Counted from the first letter of the stretch, positions 5,660 through 13,607 are shown. The stretch: DNA of 27,764 nucleotides from Clostridiales bacterium (GCA_004556345.1 SFHQ01000022.1:1-27764); one strand, 5' to 3'. Notes: a model not told the origin generated them from the sequence alone. A program made the numbers and translations.

Positions 5660-7435
5660 TTAGATGGGTCGGGTGGCCTGGGCCAGCCAAGCGGCCTCTT
5701 CCGGGGGAAGGTGGGGGGCGATGGCGGCGTGGACCCTGGCGTGGTAGGCGTTGAGCAGAGCTTTTTCCTGGGGGGTCATTTGGGTGGGGTCCATGGCGTC
5801 CCGGTCGAAGGGGGTGAGGGTCAGGGTCTCGAAGCCCAGGAAGGTGCCGAAGTTCGTCTGGCTCTTTTCCATGCACAGGACCAGGTTTTCCAGGCGGATG
5901 CCGAAGTCCCCGTCGAAGTAGACGCCGGGTTCATCCGAGGTGATCATGCCGGGGGCCAGGGCGGGTTCTTTGCCCAGGGAGCGCCAGCGGATGCTCTGGG
6001 GCCCCTCGTGGACGCTCAGCAGATAACCGACGCCGTGGCCGGTGCCGTGGTTGAAGTCCAGGCCCAGGTCCCACAGGGGCTGGCGGGCCAGGCAGTCCAG
6101 GTTCAGGCCGGTGCAGCCGGCGCGGAAGACGGCGGCAGCGAGATGCAGGTTGCCCCGGAGGACGGCAGTGTAGCAGGTCTTTTGCCAGTCGGTCAGGGTG
6201 CCCATGGCATAGGTGCGGGTGCAGTCGGTGGTGCCGGTGTAGTAGTGCCCGCCGGTGTCGGCCAGAAGAAAGGCGTTCGGCTGAATGGGCGCATCGCTCT
6301 CCGGGGTGGGGGAGTAGTGGACGATGGCGCTGTGCGCCCCGGTGGCCAGGATCGGGTCGAAGCTGGGCTCCAGGTAGAGTGGGTCGGCCCGGCGCAGCGC
6401 CTCCAGGTGTTCGGCGGCTTGCAGCTCGGTCGTGCCCTGGGGGAGCTGGGTCTTGAGCCAATACATGAAACGGGTCAGGGCGATGCCGTCGGCCAGGTGG
6501 GCCCGGCGCATATTCTCGACCTCGACGGGGTTCTTGATGGCCTTGCGCAGCTCGGTGGGGTTGGGGCGGTCCAGGACAGAGACGTGGCTGGGGATGCTGG
6601 TGAGCAGGGTGGTGTTGACCCGGCGGGTGTCCAGCAGAACGGTCTGGCTGGGGGAGAAGCGGTTGACATAAGCATAAAAGTTGTCATAGGGGCGCAGGCT
6701 CACGCCGTCCACCTCCAGCTCCGCCAGAAGCTCCGGGGAGAAGCTGGCGGGGTTGGCGAACAGAATACAAGTTTCTTTCGTGAGGATGAGATAGCTCAGA
6801 AAGACCGGGTCGCAGGGGATGTCGTTCCCCCGCAGGTTCAGCAGCCAGGCGATGTCTTCCAGGGTGGACAGGAGGAAGGTATCGGCCCCCTCGCTGACCA
6901 TGGACCGGCGAAGCTGCGCCAGCTTGTCCCGGCGGGAGAGGCCGGCGTACTGCGCTTCCAATTCCCAGACGGGCTGGGCGGAAAGGGGCGGGCGCTGGGG
7001 CCAGATCTCGTCCACCAGATCCAGCTGATGGTTGAGCTTGGCCCCCAGCTGGCGGGTGAGGCGATGGTAGCGGCGGCCGGTGCGGGCGTCCACACAGCGA
7101 CCGTCAAAGCCGAGCGTCTGCTCCGGCTGGAGGCTCTGGCGCAGGAATTCCTCGATGGTGGGCACGCCCGGCTCCCCCTGCTTCATGAGGCGGATGCCGC
7201 TGCCCTCCAGCTGCTGGGCAGCTTGGAGAAAATAGCGGCCGTCGGTCCAGAGACCGGCCCAGTTGGCAAAGACCAAAAGGGTCCCGGCGGAGCCGGTGAA
7301 GCCGGAGAGATACTCCCGGCAGGCAAAATGCGCCCCCACATATTCGCTGCCGTGAAAGTCAGCGGTGGGGATCAAATAGGCGTCGATATGATACTCGGCC
7401 ATCACGTCCCGGAGGGCCTGGAGAGGGTGTGCCAT
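5660..7435 (-). CDS. Xaa-Pro aminopeptidase, three-domain M24B type
   Basis: This ~591-residue protein has two creatinase-like N-terminal domains (about 1-310), a pita-bread M24 metallopeptidase domain (about 315-530) and the short C-terminal extension of the long eukaryote-like aminopeptidase P group. All five metal ligands are present: D393 (LADTGG), D404 (TTDCTRT), H467 (GTGHGVG), E502 (SDEPG) and E516 (RLENL). It removes an N-terminal residue preceding proline, probably in the cytosol since no signal peptide is visible. A TTG at 7453 is in frame, but the ATG at 7435 is preferred because GGAAGGAG lies 8-9 nt upstream of it. The amidase gene follows 31 nt later. Confidence 0.95.
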   Translation of the reverse strand: MAHPLQALRDVMAEYHIDAYLIPTADFHGSEYVGAHFACREYLSGFTGSAGTLLVFANWAGLWTDGRYFLQAAQQLEGSGIRLMKQGEPGVPTIEEFLRQSLQPEQTLGFDGRCVDARTGRRYHRLTRQLGAKLNHQLDLVDEIWPQRPPLSAQPVWELEAQYAGLSRRDKLAQLRRSMVSEGADTFLLSTLEDIAWLLNLRGNDIPCDPVFLSYLILTKETCILFANPASFSPELLAELEVDGVSLRPYDNFYAYVNRFSPSQTVLLDTRRVNTTLLTSIPSHVSVLDRPNPTELRKAIKNPVEVENMRRAHLADGIALTRFMYWLKTQLPQGTTELQAAEHLEALRRADPLYLEPSFDPILATGAHSAIVHYSPTPESDAPIQPNAFLLADTGGHYYTGTTDCTRTYAMGTLTDWQKTCYTAVLRGNLHLAAAVFRAGCTGLNLDCLARQPLWDLGLDFNHGTGHGVGYLLSVHEGPQSIRWRSLGKEPALAPGMITSDEPGVYFDGDFGIRLENLVLCMEKSQTNFGTFLGFETLTLTPFDRDAMDPTQMTPQEKALLNAYHARVHAAIAPHLPPEEAAWLAQATRPI

Positions 7436-7541
7436 GAGAATGTCTCCTTCCAATCAAAACAGTGTAGCCCGGAAATCAAAAGAAAGCAGAAAATTTTTCT
7501 GAACATTTTCTTAAGACCGGGAAAAGAACGCAATTTATCTC

Positions 7542-7569
7542 AGTATACCACGGCCTGAGACCCTTGAAA
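7542..7569 (-). promoter_or_regulatory. Possible promoter of the aminopeptidase-amidase unit
   Basis: On the minus strand, -10 TATACT (7542-7547) with an extended TGG before it, and a weak -35 TTTTCA 17 nt upstream. The leader would be about 100 nt. No better candidate was seen closer to the gene. Confidence 0.35.
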
Positions 7570-7629
7570 ACCCCAGGAATATGGCAGAAAGTGACGAAAA
7601 CCCCACTACAATGCTGTGGATATTCCTAG

Positions 7630-7657
7630 TTGAACCTGGGGGAATTTGTGGTAAAAT
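7630..7657 (+). promoter_or_regulatory. Promoter of the ketopantoate-reductase-like gene
   Basis: -35 TTGAAC (7630-7635), 16-nt spacer and -10 TAAAAT (7652-7657), about 35 nt before the preferred ATG at 7699. Confidence 0.6.
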
Positions 7658-7698
7658 ATCCTACCAGAGAACGAAACACGGAAGGAAGGAACACGACC

Positions 7699-8616
7699 AT
7701 GATCGAAAACGTGACCATCGTGGGCATGGGTGCCCTGGGCATTTTATATGGCGATTTGATGGAGCGGACGCTGGGGCCGGGCCATGTGCGCTTTATTGCG
7801 GAAGGAGAGCGGCTGACGCGCTTGCAGCAGGAAGGGGCCTGGTGCAACGGACGCAAGTGTGACTTTACCGTGACGGACAACACCGGCGAGGAGGCCGAGC
7901 TGCTGCTCTTCGCCGTGAAAATGACGGCCCTGGACGAGGCCATGGAGCTGGCAGCCCCGCTGGTGGGGGAGGACACGGTGATCCTCTCGCTGCTCAACGG
8001 CGTGACCAGCGAGGAGCACATCGGGCAGACCTTTGGGCCGGGGAAGATCTTATACTGTGTGGCCCAGGGGATGGACGCTGTGCGGGAGGACAACCGCCTG
8101 ACCTACACCCAGGCGGGCAAGCTCTACCTGGGCCTGCCGGAGGAGGATTATTTCGACCGGGGGGAGAAGCTGGACGCTGTGCTGGAATTTTTGCAGCGGG
8201 CCGGGGTCCCCGCCGAGCGGGAGCCGGGGGAGATTCTCCACCACATTTGGGGTAAGTTCATGCTGAACGTGGGCGTGAACCAGGTCTGCATGGCCTACGG
8301 CTGTACCTATGGTCAGGTCCAGAAACCCGGCGAAGCGAGAGACACGATGATCGCCGCCATGCACGAGGCGAGAAAGGTGGGGGCCTGCCAGGGCGTTTTG
8401 GTGACGCAGAAGGACCTGTATGATTACCTGGCGCTGCTGGACACGATGCCCTCCGACGCGATGCCGTCTATGGCGCAGGACGCCCTGGCCCACCGGCCCA
8501 GCGAGGTGGAGGCCTTTGCCGGTACGGTGCTGGAGCTGGCAAAATTTTATGGGATGCAGGCCCCGGTGAATCAGAAGCTCTACGATACGATCCGGGAGAT
8601 GGAGGCAAACTGGTAA
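7699..8616 (+). CDS. Ketopantoate reductase family (ApbA/PanE) dehydrogenase
   Basis: This 305-residue protein has an N-terminal Rossmann domain beginning MIENVTIVGMGALGILYG (GxGxxG for NADP(H)) and a C-terminal helical domain. Residues of the family active site are visible: Lys in FAVKMTALDE, Lys-Asn in WGKFMLNVGVNQ, and SEVEAF near the C-terminus. The classical reaction is NADPH reduction of 2-dehydropantoate to pantoate in coenzyme A synthesis, whose precursor is the valine intermediate 2-oxoisovalerate. Placement directly before ilvBNC fits, but many family members use other substrates. The ATG at 7699 follows GGAAGGAAGGA; an upstream in-frame TTG at 7630 would lie inside the promoter and is rejected. 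Confidence 0.85.
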   Translation: MIENVTIVGMGALGILYGDLMERTLGPGHVRFIAEGERLTRLQQEGAWCNGRKCDFTVTDNTGEEAELLLFAVKMTALDEAMELAAPLVGEDTVILSLLNGVTSEEHIGQTFGPGKILYCVAQGMDAVREDNRLTYTQAGKLYLGLPEEDYFDRGEKLDAVLEFLQRAGVPAEREPGEILHHIWGKFMLNVGVNQVCMAYGCTYGQVQKPGEARDTMIAAMHEARKVGACQGVLVTQKDLYDYLALLDTMPSDAMPSMAQDALAHRPSEVEAFAGTVLELAKFYGMQAPVNQKLYDTIREMEANW

Positions 8617-8645
8617 GAGAATTTGGTCAATGTTGACAATTTCTC
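8617..8645 (+). terminator. Hairpin directly after the panE-like stop codon, without a U-tract
   Basis: GAGAA and GTCAA pair with TTGAC and TTCTC around a TG loop, starting at the base after the stop codon. No T-run follows, so this is at best a weak or factor-dependent terminator or an mRNA 3' stabiliser. Confidence 0.3.
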
Positions 8646-8707
8646 CGGCGGAAGAAACCGCTCAGGGCGAGATTTGAAAAAAATCAGGAAAAGTGCAAAA
8701 AAAGTGA

Positions 8708-8736
8708 TTGACAGACCACTTGGGAAGTGCTATCTT
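8708..8736 (+). promoter_or_regulatory. Promoter of the ilvBNC operon
   Basis: Consensus -35 TTGACA (8708-8713), 17-nt spacer and -10 TATCTT (8731-8736) preceded by an extended TGC. The predicted start is near 8743, giving a leader of about 345 nt before ilvB. Confidence 0.85.
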
Positions 8737-8789
8737 TGGAACAAAGAAGGAACCGACCCCAACGGATACGTTACAGTGAGGCTTTGAAA

Positions 8790-8903
8790 ATGAATGTGTT
8801 TTTCGCTGAACTGAACATTCTGGCTGTCAGCATTATTGGGGTACTACTATCCGTAGTAGTACCGGAAATAATGCTAAATGTTACGCCCAGAAAAGTACAG
8901 TAA
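8790..8903 (+). CDS. Branched-chain-amino-acid leader peptide of the ilvBNC attenuator
   Basis: A 37-codon ORF begins with ATG after a GTGAGG site 9 nt upstream, 47 nt from the predicted transcription start. Seventeen of 37 residues are Ile, Leu or Val. The core reads S-I-I-G-V-L-L-S-V-V-V-P-E-I-M-L. In this core Leu is CTA, Val is GTA and one Ile is ATA, codons scarcely used in the ilvBNC genes themselves. A long hairpin (8829-8875) covers these codons and an intrinsic terminator (8994-9044) precedes ilvB. This is the layout of ribosome-mediated attenuation as in enterobacterial ilv and leu leaders: stalling at uncharged Ile/Leu/Val codons would favour antitermination. It has no resemblance to ilvB leader peptides beyond composition, as expected. 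Confidence 0.8.
   Translation: MNVFFAELNILAVSIIGVLLSVVVPEIMLNVTPRKVQ
8829..8875 (+). promoter_or_regulatory. Long leader hairpin over the control codons
   Basis: Outer stem AGCATTATT/AATAATGCT (9 bp), a small 2x3 internal loop, and inner stem GGTACTACTA/TAGTAGTACC (10 bp) with a TCCG loop at 8850-8853. The whole hairpin lies inside the leader-peptide ORF and spans the Ile-Ile-Gly-Val-Leu-Leu-Ser-Val-Val-Val codons, so a translating or stalled ribosome would open it. Confidence 0.8.
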
Positions 8904-8993
8904 AGCAAAACGCAGCTTATGTCGAAGGTCAACAAAGAACGCCATCCGCGGGAGGGCCACCTTAACGAACAAAGATTTGCGGAGAACTTACAG

Positions 8994-9044
8994 GCTCTTG
9001 TGGTTTTAACGTTTGGCACGTGAAAGACCACTGGAGCTTTTTTT
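8994..9044 (+). terminator. Attenuator terminator before ilvB
   Basis: GCTCTTGTGGT (8994-9004) pairs with ACCACTGGAGC (9027-9037) with one mismatch and one G-T, followed by seven T residues (9038-9044). It lies 46 nt before the ilvB start, within the leader, so it must be bypassed for operon expression. An upstream segment AGGGCCAC (8953-8960) could pair with GTGGTTTT (9000-9007), with three G-U pairs, and so disrupt the left arm. That would be a candidate antiterminator. Confidence 0.85.
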
Positions 9045-9089
9045 GTTGTCCCGAAGAAAAGAAACACCCAAAAAAGAGGAGGAAACAGC

Positions 9090-10808
9090 ATGGAAATGAC
9101 TGGTGCCAAGATCTTGATGGAATGCCTTTTGGAGCAGGGAGTCGACCTCGTGTTCGGCTATCCCGGCGGCACCATCCTGAACGTCTACGATGAGCTGTAT
9201 AAGTACAGAGATCGGATCACCCACATCCTGACCGCCCACGAGCAGGGCGCTTCCCACGCAGCAGACGGTTACGCCCGCTCCACCGGCAAGGTGGGCGTGT
9301 GCCTGGCCACCTCCGGCCCTGGCGCGACCAACCTGACCACCGGCATCGGCACGGCCTATATGGACTCGTCCCCCGTGGTCTTCATCACCTGCAACGTGAC
9401 CCAGAACCTGATCGGCCGCGACGCCTTCCAGGAGGTGGACATCACCGGCATTGCCATGCCCATCACCAAGAGCACCTATCTGGTGCGGGACGTGAACTCC
9501 CTGGCCGACATCGTCCGCGAGGCCTTTGCCCTGGCCCGCAGCGGCCGCCCCGGCCCTGTTCTGATCGACATCGTGAAGAACGTCACCGCCGAGAAGGCAG
9601 AGTATGAGTACCTGCCCCGCGAGAAGCACACCACCTCCGGCCGCCTGGCCAACCTCGTCCGCCGCGCCCGGACCAGCAGCCTGAAGATGCCCGAACCCAA
9701 CCAGGAGGACGTGAACAAGCTGGTGGACATGATCGCCGAGTCCAAGAAGCCCATGCTCATCTGCGGCGGCGGCGTGGCCCGCAGCCGCTCCCACGAGGAG
9801 TTCCGCGAGTTTGCCCGGAAGATCGACGCCCCCGTGGCGATCACCCTGATGGGTGCCGGCGGCATCCCCGGCCGCGACCCGCTCTCCACCGGCATGATCG
9901 GCATGCACGGCTCCAAGGCCTCCAACATGGCCTGCGACGGCTGCGACCTGCTCATCGCCGTGGGCTGCCGCTTCTCTGACCGTGTGGCCCTGAAGCCCGC
10001 GACCTTCGCCCGCCAGGCCAAGATCGTCCAGATCGACATCGACCGGGCTGAGATCAACAAGAATGTGGAGACTGACCACCACATCATCGGCAACGCCAAG
10101 CAGGTGCTGGAGCTGCTCAACCGCAAGGTCCCCCAGTATGACCACAGCGAGTGGAAAAAGTACGTCTTCTCCTTCCCCACCGAGACGGCTTACGACGAGA
10201 ACCCCAACCACCTGACCCCCAAGCAGATCTTGAACACCATCGCCCGGATGTGTCCCGACGATTCCATCGTCGCCACCGACGTGGGCCAGCATCAGATGTG
10301 GGCCATCCAGCACTTTAAGTTTGACTATCCCGGTCAGCTGCTCACCTCCGGCGGCTTCGGCGCCATGGGCTTCGGCCTGGGCGCTGCCATCGGCGCCAAG
10401 ATGGGCAACCCCGAAAAGACCGTCATCCATATCACCGGCGACGGCTCCTTCCGTATGAATTGCAACGAGCTGTCTACCGAAGAATTTTATCGTGCCCCCA
10501 TCATCACCTTCATCTTCAACAACCACCGCCTGGGCATGGTGCGCCAGTGGCAGGAGCTGACCTATGACAAGCGCTACTACATGACCACCACCGAGCGCGG
10601 CCCTGACTTCGTGAAGCTGGCAGACGCCAACGGCCTGAAGGGCAGCCGCGTGACCAACCAGGAGGAGCTGGAAGCCGCTATCCAGGCAGCGCTGGAAGAG
10701 CAGGAAAAGGGCCTCGGTTATGTCATCGACTGCACCATTGAGGAGGGCGAGCTCGTCCGTCCCATGGTCAACGGCGGCACCCACATCACCGAGTTCCTGG
10801 TCAACTGA
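9090..10808 (+). CDS. ilvB: Acetolactate synthase, large (catalytic) subunit
   Basis: This 572-residue ThDP-dependent enzyme condenses two pyruvates to acetolactate, or pyruvate and 2-oxobutyrate to acetohydroxybutyrate: the first common step of valine/leucine/isoleucine synthesis. Visible features are the N-terminal PYR domain with catalytic Glu51 (TAHEQGASHAADGYAR) and GYPGG, a central FAD-binding domain, and a C-terminal PP domain. The ThDP-Mg motif starts at GDG (450-452) and runs to FNNHRLGMVRQWQ. GAGGAGG lies 8 nt before the ATG. Length is normal. The gene heads ilvB-ilvN-ilvC with a small regulatory subunit 14 nt downstream, marking it as anabolic AHAS rather than catabolic AlsS. Confidence 0.97.
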   Translation: MEMTGAKILMECLLEQGVDLVFGYPGGTILNVYDELYKYRDRITHILTAHEQGASHAADGYARSTGKVGVCLATSGPGATNLTTGIGTAYMDSSPVVFITCNVTQNLIGRDAFQEVDITGIAMPITKSTYLVRDVNSLADIVREAFALARSGRPGPVLIDIVKNVTAEKAEYEYLPREKHTTSGRLANLVRRARTSSLKMPEPNQEDVNKLVDMIAESKKPMLICGGGVARSRSHEEFREFARKIDAPVAITLMGAGGIPGRDPLSTGMIGMHGSKASNMACDGCDLLIAVGCRFSDRVALKPATFARQAKIVQIDIDRAEINKNVETDHHIIGNAKQVLELLNRKVPQYDHSEWKKYVFSFPTETAYDENPNHLTPKQILNTIARMCPDDSIVATDVGQHQMWAIQHFKFDYPGQLLTSGGFGAMGFGLGAAIGAKMGNPEKTVIHITGDGSFRMNCNELSTEEFYRAPIITFIFNNHRLGMVRQWQELTYDKRYYMTTTERGPDFVKLADANGLKGSRVTNQEELEAAIQAALEEQEKGLGYVIDCTIEEGELVRPMVNGGTHITEFLVN

Positions 10809-10822
10809 GAGGAGGAAGCGAC

Positions 10823-11374
10823 ATGGAAGAAATGAAACTGCGTACTCTGTCCGTTCTGGTGGACAACGAGGCCGGCGTTCTGTCTCAGATCTCCCGCCTG
10901 TTCTCCCGAAAGGGCTTTAACGTGGAGTCCCTGGCCGTCGGCGCCACCGACCACCCTGAGATCTCCCGCATGACCATCGAAGTGATGGCCAACGAAAACC
11001 AAACCAACCTCATGTGCAACCAGCTGGCCAAGATGGTCCCCGTCCACTCCGTGAAGCTGCTGGTGCCCAGCCATTCCATTCGCCGCGAGCTGGTGCTGTA
11101 TAAGGTCCGTGCCAAGAACAGTGAAGATAAGAATGAGATCATCCAAATCGCCAACATTTTCCGGGGCTCCATCATCGACGTTTCCAAGGAAACGCTGACC
11201 CTGTCCGTCATCGGCGACGAGAAGAAGACCGACGCAGTGCAAGAGCTGCTGGAGGGCTTTGGCATCGTCGAGCTGGTGCGGACCGGTATGATCGCTCTGG
11301 AACGTGGAAAATACACCATAGACGAAGACACAAAGGAAAAAGGAGAATTTAACTATGGCAAAGATGTATTATGA
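10823..11374 (+). CDS. ilvN: Acetolactate synthase, small (regulatory) subunit
   Basis: The 183-residue protein has an N-terminal ACT domain (about 4-78: LRTLSVLVDNEAGVLSQISRLFSRKGFNVESLAVG) and the C-terminal AHAS small-subunit domain (about 85-160: REL(V)LYKV, IFRGSIIDVS, GIVELVRTGMIALERG). It binds valine for feedback inhibition and activates the IlvB catalytic subunit. The C-terminus is slightly longer than usual because the last 20 nt run into ilvC. The start at 10823 follows GAGGAGGAAG. Confidence 0.95.
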   Translation: MEEMKLRTLSVLVDNEAGVLSQISRLFSRKGFNVESLAVGATDHPEISRMTIEVMANENQTNLMCNQLAKMVPVHSVKLLVPSHSIRRELVLYKVRAKNSEDKNEIIQIANIFRGSIIDVSKETLTLSVIGDEKKTDAVQELLEGFGIVELVRTGMIALERGKYTIDEDTKEKGEFNYGKDVL

Positions 11375-12374
11375 GAAGGATTGCGACCTGAATCAACTCA
11401 ACGGCAAGAAGATCGCGATCATCGGCTACGGCTCCCAGGGCCATGCCCACGCTCAGAATCTCCGGGATTCCGGCTGTGACGTCATCGTCGGCCTGCGCAA
11501 GGGCGGCAAGTCCTGGCCCGTCGCTGAGAAGGACGGTTTCCAGGTCTACACCGTGCCCGAAGCTGCCAAGCTGGCTGACATCATCATGATCCTCATCAAC
11601 GACGAGAATCAGGCCGATATGTACAAGCAGGACATCGCGCCTTACCTGACCGCCGGCAAGGCTCTGGCTTTCGCCCACGGCTTCAATATCCGCTACCAGC
11701 AGATCAAGCCCCCCGCAGACGTGGACGTGTTCATGGCTGCCCCCAAGGGCCCCGGCCACACCGTCCGCAGCCAGTATGTCGCTGGCAAGGGCGTGCCCTG
11801 CCTGGTCGCCGTGGAGCAGAACGCCACCGGCAAGGCCTATGACATCGCTCTGGGTTACATCGCCGGCATCGGCGGCGCCCGCGCCGGTATCATGGAGACC
11901 ACCTTCCACGACGAGACCGAGACCGACCTCTTCGGTGAGCAGGCTGTCCTGTGCGGTGGTGTGGTCGAGCTGATGAAGCTGGGCTTCGAGACCCTGGTCG
12001 AGGCCGGTTACGAGCCTGAGAACGCTTACTTCGAGTGCATCCACGAGATGAAGCTGATCATCGACCTGATCAACAAGGGCGGCGTGGCCATGATGAACTA
12101 CTCCATCTCTGACACCGCAGAGTACGGCGAGTATGTCTCCGGCACCCGCGTGCTGCCCTATGAGCAGACCAAGGCCAACATGAAGGCAGTTCTGAACGAC
12201 ATCCAGGACGGCACCTTTGCCGGCAAGTGGATCGCCGAGAACAAGAACGGCCGCACCTTCTTCAACTCCAAGCGTGCCATGCTGGCCAAGCACCAGATGG
12301 AGACCGTCGGCGCTGAGCTGCGGAAGAACATGATCTGGGGCAACGACGACGACCCCGACACCGCTTCCAACTAA
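11355..12374 (+). CDS. ilvC: Ketol-acid reductoisomerase, class I
   Basis: The 339-residue enzyme converts acetolactate or acetohydroxybutyrate to dihydroxy acids, using NAD(P)H and Mg2+. An N-terminal Rossmann domain (GYGSQGHAHAQNLRDSG) carries a cofactor loop VGLRKGGKSW; Arg and Ser in this loop are typical of NADPH use. The single-knot C-terminal domain holds the acid ligands, D191 and E195 in TETDLFGEQ and further Glu in FECIHEMKLI; H108 (FAHGFNI) is the conserved catalytic His. The start overlaps the end of ilvN by 20 nt and has AAAGGAG 10-11 nt upstream, so translation is probably coupled. It is the last gene of the attenuated operon. Confidence 0.97.
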   Translation: MAKMYYEKDCDLNQLNGKKIAIIGYGSQGHAHAQNLRDSGCDVIVGLRKGGKSWPVAEKDGFQVYTVPEAAKLADIIMILINDENQADMYKQDIAPYLTAGKALAFAHGFNIRYQQIKPPADVDVFMAAPKGPGHTVRSQYVAGKGVPCLVAVEQNATGKAYDIALGYIAGIGGARAGIMETTFHDETETDLFGEQAVLCGGVVELMKLGFETLVEAGYEPENAYFECIHEMKLIIDLINKGGVAMMNYSISDTAEYGEYVSGTRVLPYEQTKANMKAVLNDIQDGTFAGKWIAENKNGRTFFNSKRAMLAKHQMETVGAELRKNMIWGNDDDPDTASN

Positions 12375-12432
12375 TTGCGTGACGGCCTGATTTAAGGCAT
12401 CCTGAAAAGTGCCGCTGTACGGGAAATGAATG

Positions 12433-12501
12433 CGTCCCCTTAGAGTAGACACTCGAAAAAACACAGGTTTCGAGACTACCCTGAGGGGACGATTCCGTTT
12501 T
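12433..12501 (+). terminator. Large imperfect hairpin terminator of ilvBNC
   Basis: CGTCCCCT (12433-12440) pairs with AGGGGACG (12484-12491). Inside, further complementary blocks (AGTAG/CTAC and CTCGAAA/TTTCGAG) extend the stem to about 20 bp with bulges, and ATTCCGTTTTT follows. It sits 58 nt after the ilvC stop codon. Confidence 0.65.
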
Positions 12502-12569
12502 TCGGAGCAAAGCGCGGGCCGAATCAACATCAGGCCGATCAATGGGAAAGGGACAAGGGGGAAGGCTGC

Positions 12570-13607
12570 ATGTTGGGAACAGAGCTGCTGGAAACACTGC
12601 TGGCATCTTATGCAGAATGTTATGACATACAAAGAGACTACCCGATCCAGGATGCTGTGTATCCTGCCTATGCAAAATTCAATGTGACCAGCGCAAAGTA
12701 CGTGCTGATGAAGAAAGCAGAGCTTTGGCGGGTGAATTGTTTTGAGCATGCCTTTTTTTCTGTGGTCTCCTCCTTGCAGACAGAAGACTTGCAGAAGCTC
12801 CGCAGGCAGATCACCGAATATATGGAACCGCAGCTGGTGCGGTCGGGGGCCAAATACCCGCCGCCCAACCACATGTACACCTTCCTCACGGCGATTTTTA
12901 TCAGTGAGGGCCGGGTTTCCCCGGAGGTAAAAAAAGAGGCGCAGCGATTTCGGTATTTCAAAAATTATCTGGCGTCCATTCGCGGCTACAGCGAGGCCGT
13001 CACGCCTACCGTTGTGTTTGCCACCGGTATTTCTAAAATGCTGGGCAGCATTCCCGGCCTGGCCGGCACAGAAAACGTGGCGTACACGCTGCTGGTCTTG
13101 ACCGTCTCCGTGTTCTGCCTGACCTCTTTGGACACGGCCACTCGTCTGGCGCGGTATATGTTCCAGGAATTCTGGCTGGAGCCGGGGCAGACCTACAAAG
13201 ATGCTGTCGGCTACAAAAAGGTCCTGACCAACCCGCTGGTCGCGACGCTCATTACCGTTGTGTTGGGCATCACCCTAGGCCTGACCGGGTATGCGAATAT
13301 CTGGCCTCTGTTTGGCGCATCCAACCAGCTGCTGGCTGCCCTAGGTCTGTTGGCGGTCGCGACCTGGCTGGGGAAAGCAGGCAAGAACAACAAGATGTTC
13401 TACATCCCCATGATCTTCATGCTGGTCGTGACCCTGACCTCTCTGGTCTTCACCTTGCAGTCCAATATCCTGGCGATCGCTGCCGGCGGTGCCGGGCTGG
13501 CTTGGTGCTACGTGCGCGTGATCCTGGCTGCGCTGCTGATCATCCTGGCGATCATTCTGGCTGTGGACAGCATCCGCACGATGGCAAAGCAGAAGAAGCT
13601 GGCATGA
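12570..13607 (+). CDS. Chimeric ORF: uncharacterised soluble domain fused to C-terminal part of a CstA-type transporter
   Basis: This 345-residue ORF has two unlike halves. Residues 1 to about 142 resemble the N-terminal part of an uncharacterised Clostridia/Bacilli protein family (PAYAKFNVTSAKYVLMKKAELW, YMEPQLVRSGAKYPPPNHMYTF, then FKNYLASIRGYSE). From about residue 143 the sequence is the C-terminal third of carbon starvation protein CstA: PTVVFATGISKMLG, SLDTATRLARYMFQEF (compare DAGTRAARFMLQD of E. coli) and ANIWPLFGASNQLLAALGL, with five or six hydrophobic segments. CstA takes up peptides or pyruvate and is normally about 480-700 residues; most of its core is missing here. The junction (about 12996) is in frame. 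A deletion fusing two genes is the simplest explanation, so transport function is doubtful. GGGGAAGG precedes the ATG. Confidence 0.75.
   Translation: MLGTELLETLLASYAECYDIQRDYPIQDAVYPAYAKFNVTSAKYVLMKKAELWRVNCFEHAFFSVVSSLQTEDLQKLRRQITEYMEPQLVRSGAKYPPPNHMYTFLTAIFISEGRVSPEVKKEAQRFRYFKNYLASIRGYSEAVTPTVVFATGISKMLGSIPGLAGTENVAYTLLVLTVSVFCLTSLDTATRLARYMFQEFWLEPGQTYKDAVGYKKVLTNPLVATLITVVLGITLGLTGYANIWPLFGASNQLLAALGLLAVATWLGKAGKNNKMFYIPMIFMLVVTLTSLVFTLQSNILAIAAGGAGLAWCYVRVILAALLIILAIILAVDSIRTMAKQKKLA

Noticed and set aside
5360..7558. A 732-codon open frame antisense to the aminopeptidase and amidase genes
   Set aside because: No start signal, Gly/Gln/Val-rich shadow of two convincing genes.
7630..7698. 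N-terminal extension of the ketopantoate-reductase-like protein from a TTG
   Set aside because: The extension would be translated from promoter sequence (TTGAAC ... TAAAAT) and the ribosome binding site favours ATG 7699.
8940..8962. Possible T-box-like motif in the ilvB leader
   Set aside because: A faint resemblance to the T-box consensus exists only on the reverse strand; on the coding strand there is no AGGGTGG-ACCGCG sequence, and a leader-peptide ORF explains the layout better.
9006..10784. A 592-codon open frame antisense to ilvB
   Set aside because: Complementary to a clear acetolactate synthase and overlapping its terminator-leader; His/Gly/Val-rich shadow.
11349..12872. A 507-codon open frame antisense to ilvC and the chimeric ORF
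   Set aside because: Runs across a terminator and two genes, has no family match, and is a codon-bias shadow.
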